This document shows, piece after piece, positions 1-12,600 of a DNA stretch of 64,000 nucleotides. The stretch is from Lutjanus erythropterus. Its lineage: Eukaryota > Chordata > Actinopteri > Lutjaniformes > Lutjanidae. The notes under the pieces were generated by a model. The model had not been told where the DNA came from. It was given only the letters and a program-made list of their open reading frames with translations, and did not search any database. Numbering within the stretch: position 1 is the first letter of the stretch; the number at the start of each line of letters is the position of its first letter. The position numbers were made by a program, and so were the translations under genes. The stretch lies in NCBI GenBank assembly GCA_020091685.1, contig CM034607.1, positions 28,110,645-28,174,644 of the forward strand, in the 5' to 3' direction.

Positions 1-586
1 TAGTCAGTCGACGGAAAATACAATCCATTCATTGTGTAAGTTGTGTATTAATTTTTTTTTTTTTACCAAACATTTGCTTGTATAAGCTTGATGTGAGGAT
101 TTGCGGCTCATTCTATTGTAAGTTGAATCCCTTTGGGTTTTGTGCTCATCGTTTCAAAACTGTAAGCAGATTGAAAGCATCACTTTTTGGCTCTGGTAGC
201 TTGAGATAAGACTTCTTCATTATTTGTGACATATTTTGACTGAACGATTAATCAAGAAAATAATAGTGGGATTAATTAATAATGAACAGCCAATCATTCC
301 TTGCAGCACTAATTATATTGTATAGTGTCTCCAAAGCATTGCTTAATTTTTAGTAGTTTGTTATAAGTGTAGTTTGACACTATAAACTGCTGAAAATGCA
401 GAAAATCCTGAATGGTTTTTATTATTTCCTTCCTTGACCCCAAAAAGTCACGTATTTCTTTTCTGGTATGTAGGCTAACATCATATGTGGATTATCACCA
501 GCGTGCTGTGTAGTGTGAAGCTCTGCATCTACAGCCAAGGTAGATAAATGTGTGTTTACAAATGTGCAGACATGTTCATATGAGCG

Positions 587-630
587 CACACACACACACA
601 CAAACACACACACAGACACACACACAGAGC
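587..630. repeat. Interrupted (CA)n microsatellite
   Basis: An alternating CA run with a few interruptions. It explains the His/Thr-rich and Cys/Val-rich open frames on the two strands here. Confidence 0.85.
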
Positions 631-815
631 AGCCCTGTGCTCTCTGTGTCTGCCCATCTAAGCTTCTTCCCCTCCCCCCTCAACATCTCTCTCCCCTTTT
701 TTGTCCCCCTCGTCCTCTCCTTTTCCCTCCCGCTTGCTCGCTCTCTCCTGCCTGCTAGCACTATTTCAAGCCTCTGCTCAGGAGAGAGAGAGGCAGAGAC
801 ACACAGATGCGCAGT

Positions 816-826
816 GAGAGAGAGAG

Positions 827-879
<53 letters not shown>

Positions 880-890
880 AGGGGAGGGGA
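816..890. repeat. (GA)n microsatellite followed by GGGGA repeats
   Basis: A nearly pure GA run (816-828, then 830-876 after a single C) that passes into GGGGA repeats. It is a homopurine tract of about 75 bases on the plus strand, and the Arg/Glu-repeat open frames over it are artefacts. Confidence 0.9.
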
Positions 891-2019
891 AAGCAGACAG
901 GATTTAGAGTTCAAGTGCACGTGCAGAAAATAGGCTGAATAGAGGAGAGTCAGAGCAGAAAGGAAACCAGGAAAAGGAACGGCAGGGGCGAGAGACAAAG
1001 CGCACAGTAGCTCTTTCTCTTCTTCTTTCTTCCTCTCTGTTTTCTCCTCACAGAAAGAGAAGGTATTAGCCTTGGAACAGAGGGGTGAAAAAAAAGAAAA
1101 GCACAAAATTCAAATACCATGAGTGTAAAAAAGAAAAAAAATGTATTCCTATTCCTGCCCCCTCCTCTTTCCTCTCCCCACCAACACACTCCTCCTCTAT
1201 CCCTCCCTCTTGGATATTTCTCCATGAACCCCCAGTCTTTCGCTCTCTCTCTCTTCTCGCTCTCTCGGCTCTCCTTTTTCTCCCCTCCCACCTCTTCTCA
1301 CACACACATACACACACACATGCACACACCCCGGAGTCCTTCCCACTCCTTCCTCTCACGCGCGCTTACTATCCACTTTCTCTGGAGACCGACCGCAACC
1401 AGCTCGTTTTTTTTTACCTTCTTTTTCTTTTGCTTGCCAGTCTTTGCTTTTGGTTATGCCCTCATGTACGGAGGCACCATCACGCAGACGCTTCACCCCT
1501 ACTATGCGTGGCGCCCCTGAAAAATGCAGGCCTTGGATTGTCCCTGCATTAGACTGAATGCCACACACCGCTTGTCCTTTCCTGAACAGTTTTTTTATTC
1601 TTCTGCAGTATTTTTTTCAAGTCAGAACTCGACTTCTGTTTAGAAACATTTTTTAGAATCATATCCGTATTCTGAAGCGGGAGCGTAGGCTTGAAGAAAA
1701 GGAAAAGAGTGTCTGATGAATGGACACATGAAGGGGACAGAGGCAAAGAATGAGGGGAAAATGGAGAGCATGGTCTACGGTAGAAAGCGAGAAAAAGAGG
1801 TAGGAGAAAGAGTACCGGTACTGGCAAGAAAAACAGGAGGGGGAAGAGAAGAGAAGGAGGACCAGGAGGGGATAGACTTAGGAAGGAGGGATGGCTGGAT
1901 AGAAATTGGCAAAATCGCGGGAAAAAGGAGAAAAAACAAAACTCGAGAATGAGAAGAAACTGGACTTCGCTCCAAACTCAGACTCACTCTCTGGTTTCCA
2001 TTGAATTTTGCTTTTTGAC

Positions 2020-2060
2020 ATGATTTTTCATCACTTCTCCGGTCACCCTCTCATTCATCT
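2020..2060 (+). CDS. Candidate exon 1 (start codon exon)
   Basis: ATG at 2020 has a purine at -3 and an in-frame stop 18 bases upstream. The 13 codons plus two bases run into a strong donor, GTGAGTAT at 2061. The leftover CT pairs with the first base of the 5193 segment to complete a Leu codon. The short length gives little coding signal of its own. Confidence 0.3.
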
Positions 2061-5000
2061 GTGAGTATACTGTATGTACCTTTTCCTCTCTCGTACATGC
2101 ATCCTCTCTGCCTTTCCTTTTTTCTTTAAAGCAGTCTTCTCTCCCCCGCCTGTGCCTTCACTTCATTTTTCAACTCTCCTCTTTTTCTCTCTTGTTTGAA
2201 AAATGTGTTCCCTAGGTTGCTAATCCCCCCATCCTGTTCGTCTATCCCATCTCGCGCTCCACCTCTCTCCCTCTTTCACTGTCTTTCTCTCTTTCCTCCT
2301 TCAGCTCCTCTTTATCGTGGGTTATCGCTGCTCTCTTCGCCTCTCCTTGAAGGATTACCTCTGCTCACATTTAGATGAGGGCTTTGGAAAAGGATCACTG
2401 AGTGCACCCAGTTGTAGGGGGGCCCATGCATGGGAGGCTAGCACATGAAGGAGGAAGGGTGTGTGAATTTGTGTGTGAATCTATCTGTATTAGTCATGTG
2501 TATCTATGTGTCTATGTGCATGTGTGTGTGTGCTCGTATGTTGGGGTGTGATTAAGAGTTAACAGAGCCGGCAGTGGCGAATGGTCACTCCTGCTTACGC
2601 ATGCGTGGATTTGCACGCATCACGTTTCATGTTTCATATTCATGAAATGATTGTGCGATGTTGTTAGTTATAAAACAGACAGAAATGAAGGATGAAGAGT
2701 TAGATTAGGGCGAAACGGAGAGGTGAAAATACTGTAAGTACTGCAGGATTTCTTCTTCGTTTCTCACTGCATATTTCACTCCTCCCATGCTTCTCCCCCT
2801 TTTTCTATCCCATCTTCCATCCGTTCATCCGGGTATCCCCAATCTATCTGTTGGTCCGCCCGTAAAGACAAAAACCCACGGTCCAAGATGTGGTTCGGCA
2901 TCAACAAAAGATAAGGGTGGATTTACTCCAGGGCGTAAGCTAAGTAACAAACTGGAGTCAGTTTGAACAAGTTTTATCATTGTTGTAACCTGCGTATTTT
3001 GGCGAGATTACTTTTGTTTGATGTGGTTAAGTTACAGGTAAAGATGGGGGCTAAATTACTTAATGTCTGCGATGTAAAGATGTCGACAGTAGTGGATAAC
3101 ATGAATGCATTATTGTACTGTAAGTACAGTGGGCCTAACGCTGGGCAGAGGTGTACGATGCATAACACAAGTCGGATATCGTCCATTTGCAGTCCATCCG
3201 CTGTAATCTCCGTCGAGTATACCTTTTTCTCCCGCAGTATCAGCCTCAGATATCTCCTGGCATCTCTGTCCTTTCCCTTTTCTCCTCTCCTGTGTTACAT
3301 ATGTGCCTGCTCTGTTTTTTATTTACATAGCCTCCTCTTATCGCTGCCCACATTTACTCTATCACTTGCTACAGTTGTTATCTATATCCAAGATTGTCCA
3401 GTGGTATCTCTTCCAACACGTGTGTGTGTCTGTGTTCGACAGTGGTTTTTATTGGTGTGTGAGTGTTTTTTTACTTTAAACACTCAGTGCTGAAATACCT
3501 TTTGATTGTTTGTGCTAGTTTCTGGTATTTTTGTTTCTAATCAGTTTGTGAATCAAGTAAATGGAAGGACATAGTCATCAAAAACATTTTTATTAAAAAC
3601 ACAAAGACATTTTTAAAAATACATACTGTAGATTTGAATGATTAAAAAAGCAAATTGTATTGCAGAGGGTGTTAGATAACAGTTACTGGCCAGGTTCTCT
3701 AATAATATTTCGTGTCTGAACGTGTGCAAAATGAATTCATATGCAAGGATTTGATTAAAAAACAATGGTATGACATTTACAGGCAGACAGCATCACTGCA
3801 TTCTGTGATAAGCCAATGTTGGAGGACGCTTTTGTTTAGTAGCGTCCCAGGCTCGACCTTTCCATGACCTCCGCTGTAGCTCTCAAGAAAATGAAGGGGA
3901 AAGTCTTTGATGTCAAAATGCTTGTCTGCCAAAGACACAAGAAGGTTAGAAGAGAAAAATCCCCCTCTCCCAGAGCCCCCAACTTGTTCTTATTTGTTTT
4001 AAAATTTGACTTTTACATTACCAAACCTACCTAGCACCTTTGATTCCACTCCTGGGGGGATTTGGTGGTAATGCCAGTGTAGTGGGACCCCCAGGTTATG
4101 AAATATTACTCAGACAGACCTAGTGTTATGTAATCTTACATAACTGAGGCGGCAGCTCAGCAGGGTCGTGATCAGGGGCTCTGGAGGAGAAGCTATATGG
4201 GTCTGCTTATGGTATGAACTCACTGGCAGGGTCAACACACTCTGGGCCTTAAAGGGGAAGAGGCCCCAGCTACATAAAGATACTGCAGTATCCACACATA
4301 TGGGCTTAAGTGCCTGACGCCTAAAGGCTGAGGAAATAGAATAACCTCACCTATTGTAGGAGCAGTTTGCTGCAAGCTGTCTGCCTTATTTACTAATTTC
4401 ATGTACATGTCTATGTAATTTGGCAAAGCTCATTTCATCCTATCCTAAAGACTAACTCCTGTGTCCTTAATCAACTTTAAATCATTCACCTCTGATTGAA
4501 TTCAGCCTCAAATCTTATAATTGGTTTATTTCTTTAAAAGGTCGCCTGCCCAAAACTAGCACACATCTGACTGCATAATATTAGTAATATCACACACTAA
4601 GTTGCACGTATTCAAAGTACTACAGTCCTGTGCCACAACCCATGATTCTCTACCAGCTCTCTGTGAATCTCATGTGTTCCTCATTCATAATTGATGACAT
4701 TCAACCGCAGCATACATTAATGGATCGAACAGACCTCAGGAATTCCCATGCAAGCTGCCATTGTGTGTAGCCGGTTTGAATTTGTGCTGCTGAATTTGTG
4801 TTTTCCCAGCTGGAAACTGACAAACTGACTAGTGCCAGTACAACATCCTAACAGGCCTGGTGTGAAATACAAATAGTACATTGAAATGAATGCAAGAATA
4901 GAGTGCTGTATTGAATGGAGGATTAAAAAAATCTTGAAATAATTGATGTCGGCTGAACACAATTATAATTCTATCTGATATTCTTTTAATTCAAGTAATC

Positions 5001-8000
5001 ATATGGTTAAATACACACCATTGTTAACTAAATTAAAGAGGACAAGGGGCTGGAATCAAGCGAGCTCAAGAGACAAATAAAAGACAAACAATACAGAAGT
5101 TCATAAATCATATTAAATTATGTTTTACAGAATGCTTACAATTCTCAAGGTAATTATAATGCAAATAATGTTAATATCTGTCTGTTTTTCAGATGCAGCC
5201 TCTTTGACAACCTGAACTATTTCACTGAAGATTTTTATCAGGTAAGGAAATATTTCCTGTACATTTATTTCATTCAGAAGGTATCCTGTGATTTATGTTT
5301 AGCTCCAAAAAATGAGTCTATGTATAGCTTTGTTTAAAACCAAGTGCTTTACTGACTAGACTTTTGCTTAATGGCACTCAGCAGTCAGGAACACTTGGTC
5401 AGCCATTTTAGTCTGTGGCCCGATCGAAACGTCGATGCACCATCAGAATAATTGAATTACTCTTCCCTGAGTCATTCTGTCGTGATTAACCTCACAGATA
5501 TGTGCTAACTGTGGGCCTGTGTGAGAGCAGCGAGCAGACAATCTTTCATTTTGCTGGCACGCCTGTTTGAGTCAGTTTGGTGTAACATTGCTGGCTGTGA
5601 CTTATCTGAGTAAGCAACAAGTGGAAGGGTCATCTGTTGGTCACGTCCCGATTATCAGATGCTGCTGAAAAGTGAGAGAGTTGGGGCATAAAGAGCGGCC
5701 TGTGGTCGAGCCTTGAAGCTAGCTTTGGAGATGCCTCACATTACATTTTTGTCTTTGTGCTGATGTCACCCCCATGCCCCCGGTCCAGCAGCAGGAGAAT
5801 AAGAGCTACATTCTGCCTCTGCGACACAATAGAGCCCTTCTTGCCCTGATATTTTCACAATGTGTTTTTGCAGGGCCCTGCGCACACATACACACACACA
5901 TTCTCTGCAGGCAGCTCAGGCCGTTGATTCAGAGCGAGTCGAGCTGTGCACTTTACCTGATATTTCCATTCTTGTTGAAGGTGTTTGCTCAGAGATTTGA
6001 AGCAGTTTGCTTCCACACCGTCAGAAAGCACTTTGTAAATACGCTGCAGGTCATTTGTGAGATTTCCAGATATATTCGCAGCACCCACTCAAAAACGGGA
6101 AATGTTAATGCTGCTTTATAAAGTGCGTAGTGTCAGTAGCATACGTGTGTTTGAGATTGTTAATATAAGTGACATTTTTCTTGGATCAGTGACAGAGAAG
6201 CCATGCGAGCCACTGCAGTACAGTGTGGTGGTGTGGCATGGGTTAACGTCTGAGGACCAGAGGAATGTGTCGGGGTCGACAGGGAGAATTCCTCAGTCCT
6301 GTGCGACTAGGTCACTGCACTGACAAGAGTCTGCCACCTTTTTTAGCATGCACACTGCTGCCCTGCGCCTCTGTCTCATTGCCCTCCTCTATCTTTTTCT
6401 AATTCTGCTTGCCTGTCTTTCTCTCACTCCTCATCTTCCTCTGTCTGGCTCCAAGTCTGTCCTTCTTCCTCCCCTTCCCTCCCCTCTACATCATTGCATC
6501 TTTTGTTCTTCCTGCTCGCTCTTTGTCTGTCTCTATCTCCCTCTTGTGTCTCTTTTAGTTAATATATATATAAATATATATATATATTGCTGTCCTACTT
6601 TGCCTCATGTTTTTCCCACTCTTCACTCTGTCTTTTATTTGTCCCCATGCACTTTTTACTTGTGCTTTTTCGTCTTCAAATATTCATGCCTTTAGGTATT
6701 TATACTCCAAAGTCATTATTCCGTCATTGTCGTCTGGTTTATCCATTCTCCAACCCTTCACCCTCCTATCTTTTTTTGTATCAAGTCTGTCTCTCCCTGT
6801 CTGTCTTTTTCTCTGGCACATTGAGTTCACTGCTGCAGGTGCTTTTTAAGAGGACATGGCAGGAGTGCAGGGAAGTGAGACAAAAAAGATGCAGACATAT
6901 ACATTCTCTGTGTGCTTGTGAATATGACACTGGCATGCTTGTTATTAATGCAGTGCTGTAGCATGCATATGGTGCCTGGTGGTGCTGGTCATGTATGATT
7001 TATACGGTGCGTTCCCACACACAGGCCGGGGGCTTTCATACCAGCTATCTGTATTCCTGAGTGAAGGAGTTTGCAGAGTCTCACCTCCTCATTGGCTGAC
7101 AGCAGAGGTGACAGACAGACCCCCAGGTACAGGAGTGTTTCTGCCGATGGCAGATGTGGCGATTTGACACAGTCTGAAACTCGCACACATGCTCACTGAA
7201 TGGAAGCACGTTTCTCTCTTTCTACACAGGGTGTGCACAGTCTTATACCTCATGCAAAGGGATGTTGGCAGCCACATCTGGAGATTCTCTTGTTCTTCTG
7301 TAAACTACATCCATATACTTGTGAATTGCTTGTTGAATAGCTGGCTCAAATTTTTCATGATTTATTCTTTCACTTTACTTGGGCGACAGATGTTCGTGGG
7401 TTGCCACATTAGGATATTATAACAGCAGTGAGAAATTTAAAAAACAGAATTAAATCATTTTAGCACACTTTTCTGTGATTGACAGCATACCTAACTACAT
7501 TTTTTTTAACATTTCACACATTGACACCTGCTATAACAGGGTTATTGCTTATATCACAGCTAGGGCTGAAATGATTTGTCAATTAATCGATTCCTTGCTT
7601 GACAGAAACTTAATCTGCAGCAATTCTGATTGTTTATTGATCAGTTAAGTAAATGATTGAACAAAAATACCAAACGTTATTATACATTACTATATATTGT
7701 ATTATCTTAAATTAAATATCTTTGGGTTTTGTACTGTGGGTTGTACAAAACAAGACATTTGAAAATTTCACCTCAGGCTTTGAAAAGTTGGGATAGGCTT
7801 TCTTTTTTTCCCCCCACAATTTTCAGGCATTTTATGGACATAAACATATAATCAACCAACTGACAAGGATAATAGCTTAATCATCAATGGAAAATCATTA
7901 GTTGTAGCTCTAATGCCTATATATAAAATATCAAAAAGTATTTTAGCATAGTTTTCTGTGATCGACAGTGAACCACATCATCTGAGCTACGCTGATGTGT

Positions 8001-9627
8001 TAAATTATTGACTGTACTGTCATGCCCATCTTGTAGTAAAACTAGCCAACTGAATTATTAAGTGAAGCATTTTAATTCCATAAAAAATGTATTCGGTGTT
8101 TCAGAAACTGAAACCCACTATAACAAAGTGATGGCTTTTATTAAAGCACATATTTAGAACTGAAACAAATACTTAATTAATCGTTTACTCGATTGAGAGA
8201 AATTTTAACCGCAAGCAATGATTTATCACTCGTAAAAAATGCAAGAACTTCCCTGGTTCCAGCTTTTTGGATATGAATGTTTGCTGGTTTTCTCTTTGCA
8301 ATCTAAAGATGTCAACTTGCAGTTTGTGAAAATGAGATTGGCATTTTTCACTGTTTCCAATCATTTTATTGGCTAGCCGATTAATTGAAAAAAATAATTG
8401 ATTAATAACGGACTATAATAACTATTCTGTTGTGTAAATTATAAACTGTACTTTCATGCCTATCTTGTAGTCTGTTAAGGTTAACACAAACCATCTGTAT
8501 CATTATGTGAAGAGTTAAATTCCATAAAAATATATTCAACATTTCAGATAGTTTGTATCAAAGCATATATTTAGAGCTGGAAAGATTACAAATAGTCAAT
8601 TAATCCAATACTTGATTGACAGAAAAATAATCTGCAACTGTGTTGATCATTCATTAATCGTCTTTTAAGTAAAAGTGCAAGAAATTCCCTGGTTCCAGCT
8701 TTTAAAGGTGATTATTTGCTTGTTTTCCTAGTCTCGGTTTGGGTTTTTGGAAAATATGATGGAGATTTTATACTATTTACAAACTCTTTTTTTTTTTTTG
8801 CTAAATCATAAATTGATGAATTGCAAAAATTATCAATAAGCTAATCAATAATAATCACTTAAGTGTGATTGACAGCAGAGCATAGTAACTATTCTGTAGT
8901 GTTAAATTATTAACTGCTGTGTCATGCCCAGTAGTGCATTTAGGTTCAAACTAGCCACCTAAATTGTTGAGTGAATAGTTTAATTCCTTAAAAGATATTA
9001 AAGATTTCGACACCCACTATGACAAAGTGATTACTTGGAACATTTGTGCAAACACAACTTTGTGTGTGCCTGAACTATTTTAGGTAACAAAAATCTCCAA
9101 ATTGGATTTGCAGAATTTTGGGTTTAAGCTCTCCAAATACCATTTTATTTAGCGCTGACAACATGTGTGCAAATCTGCGTATGTGTTTGTGTGTGTTTGC
9201 CCGGCCCGCCACCAAACACCTAAAGCCCTGGCAGTTTCAGACAGTGAGGGGAGGTGAGACGTGAGTAATAGCAGTCACTGATGATGTCACAGACAGCATC
9301 GCGCCGCTTCAGCTGCCCCCATGACCCGGCTTTAGGATGGCGGCAGCAGCGCGCAAGCACCCGTGGGTAACACACGCCAAAGCACATTAGAGGCAGGGAG
9401 ATGGAGAGAGGCGGGGATGGAACACACAGAACACAGCTCAGGGGGACAGAGAGAGAGACAGAGAGACAAAGAGAGACAGAGAGAAAGAGAGGGGGGAGGC
9501 TGTCAGATTAAAGAGGAGACAGAGGAAGAAAAGCTGAGAGACGTGGCGATGTTTGCCTCTCCATGCAGACTGTCTGGTTGGAGTTGATGTTCTACATCAG
9601 TGCCTCAGGTATCTCTCACTGTCTCCC

Positions 9628-9665
<38 letters not shown>

Positions 9666-12600
9666 GCTCTCTGTTGGTTTTGCTTCCTTTATTACTTAAG
9701 TTAAAATACAAAATGAGTCTGTGCATGAAAAGAAAAAAACAAAAGTCAGAATACTATTAGACAACAATTTTAATAATTTGATCAATATTAAGTAATTTAA
9801 CAAGGCAGAAGGCCGAACATTTGCCAGTTCCAGCTTTTCAAACATGAAGAATTTCAGTTTTTCTGCTTTTGGTGTCATTATCAATGGAATCTCTTTAGAT
9901 TTACACAAAACACACTATTTGAAGATGTCATCTTGAGCTTGTGATGGATATTTTTCAATTATTTTCTGATACTTTATAGACAAAATGATTAAGAGAATTA
10001 TAAATCTAATCAAAACATCAGAGGCAGTTCTACATATGATGTCTCTATTTCTTCTCCCCTCTAATCTCCCTTTTTTCAGATAACAAGCGCACACATTTCA
10101 CATTTTATCTGCAGTGTTTATCTCTCTCTCGCCCTCTTTATCTCTTTTGTATCCATGGTCACTGTCTCTCAACTTTACTCACCGTGCGAAATTGCCAAAG
10201 GTGAAAATGGCAGTGTGAGTTCAACAAGGGTGAAATGAGTGACAGTGATGTAGTTGAAGGACTGCTGAGCTCACTGCTTCAGACATTATTTCTCTATGCA
10301 AGTCTGATAGATTGACTCAGAAGGCAGCTGTCGCCGGCTGCAACTCCTCTTATCCTTTGCTCCGCTGGGTCCATCGGGTGCTACAAAATATGCAATTTAT
10401 GATGATTCATATGATGCGATAGTAGCATTTATGTAGCATGGAGAAACATATTGAAAGACAATATGATGTATGATCTGCAACCTAGCTGATAAAGGAATTG
10501 TTGCTTTGATGCATAAATGAAGTGAGAGAAAATTCACACTGTAACACTCGAGGGTACAGCCCGTGTGCAGATTATATGGCAATAGAAGGCGCTATGCTAA
10601 CATTCAATATAGAGCTCAAACAACTAGTTGATCAACAGCAGCACTGATAATTGATTTTCTTAGTCTTCTTTTGGTGATGGATTGATTAATCGCCCTTTGC
10701 TTACAATAAATATCATAAATAAAAAATGTCTGCAGACACATCTACAGACAGCCTTGGTGTGGCTGCTGCAATACAATGTACACACTCCCCATTGTGAGTT
10801 TTGGGAAGGTGCTGAAAAAGTTTATTTTGAGCCCTGTATAACTCATGCACTTATATAAGTTTGCCTAAATTTCCACAGTCACTGTAGTCTTTTCTGAATG
10901 TTAACACTTTTCTCCCACCCTAAATGACAGCAATTCTAATCTAAAATGGTAAATGGCTTTATATAATATTATGATCTACAATAATACAGTTGAATGACGT
11001 TGTTTCTAACATACTGTAACCTGCTCTCCCTTAAATACCAGTCCCATTCTAATACCTACAGCAGTATAACTCATTGTATTTTTCTGTCTCATTAATTCAT
11101 TAAAATTGAAAAAAGTGTTACTGGAGATAAGATAACCATGTATATATGTACATTAGATTGTAATGCATAAAATAGTGGAATTGTAGATGACTTTTGATTT
11201 AATATTGGCATCATATATTGTCAGTCAGCCACTATCTTCTATGACAGTAAATCGAATAACTTTGGATTTGGACTCATTATCTTATCCATACTCTGGGAAA
11301 ATGGATCAGAATTTTTCACCAATTTCTGGCATTTTCAAGAACAAATGATTAATTGATAATGAAAGTAATTGTTGCTGCTCTAGTTTAATAAATCACAGAT
11401 AAAGCCCTGATGATTATAATGATGACAATTGCATAATATATCAACATTCATCCATTTTTAATGACAGGAAAGCTTTTATTCACTATGTGAATTAAGTGAA
11501 ATGTTTTCAGTGTTACAGTACCAGTATTTTAGGGTTTCACCTGCCAGAAGAGAAAAACTAAAATCTTCTATGTACTGGGCACACTGGGCTTAATCATGCT
11601 GCAAATGATGAAATTAAAACTAGTCAGATCATAGTTTACAAGCTGAAATGAAAGTGAATATATAAAATGTGCAAATTATAAAAAAAATGGCATTTAAAAT
11701 TGTGTTCAATGTTTTTTTCAGGGTCAGATATTGAATTCAGGGGGATCTATTGCTGTGGGTTCACACTTCAATTAAACAATATCGCTTACAGCATATAGTA
11801 TTTTCTCTAAGGCACCAGGGATACTGCACTCAAAGCTAACTGAGGCATTTATCATTGAAAGCTGAGGAACCTTGAGCTGGAAGTGGAGAGTGCCCGTTCA
11901 CAAGCACTCAGCACCCATGTGTTTGTTTTCGCCACTATCACTTCAAAGTCTCATTCAATTCCGACTCCCAAATGGCTCTCGGTTCTTTGATCTCACTGCC
12001 GTGAGATGAGCAGATACTCAAAGCCGAGCAATCCTGTTTGCAATTTCAAGGCGATACTCCGAAGCAAAAGAATCTCAAATATTTTTTCAGCATAGGTGGA
12101 AATTGCTGCTCTGGTATGATATATCTCACCAATAAACAGACACTGGTAAATAAAACTGAGATAGTGAATGATGAAATATACAGTAAGTGTAGCAAAAATT
12201 ATAAACCCATGTAACTGGTATAAATACCACAAATACCTAAGATTGCAAATACAAGTACAACTCCGAGAGGATGACATTAATACTGCTGCAATCCATCACG
12301 TATGTATTGCTCAGCTCAAAATAATATTCTCAACCATAGAAATATGATGCTTGATCAAGTCCCTGGCGATTTCTCCATCACAGTCTAGACGAATATAGTC
12401 GACCACTGTATCATATTTCAGCAGAGGACTTTACATGTGGTGTTAGACAGGAATACAGCTTCAATCTGGCCTTTTAGACCAGAAATCTTTGTTGGAGTTT
12501 CTCAAAAGATATTTAGAGCGGAAACTTAAAGTTGATTAGTTAGTTTTTTTAATAGATTCTACACTTTTGGTTGGACAAAAAACTAATTTGAACACATCAG

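Larger units (their letters stand above)
1..2019. other. Upstream region rich in GA/CT and CA tracts
   Basis: The first 500 bases are AT-rich and show no gene. From about 580 to 1,340 the sequence is dominated by CA, GA and pyrimidine tracts that generate long but low-complexity open frames on both strands. It could be the 5' flank or 5' UTR of the candidate transcript starting at 2020, because the next strong splice donor lies at 2061. An in-frame stop (2002-2004) precedes the proposed start. No TATA box or CpG island was convincing. Confidence 0.4.

Noticed and set aside
550..1106. Overlapping long ORFs on both strands rich in Arg/Glu, Ser/Leu or His/Thr
   Set aside because: They run through GA and CA microsatellites, which stay open in several frames at once. 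There is no domain or splice structure.
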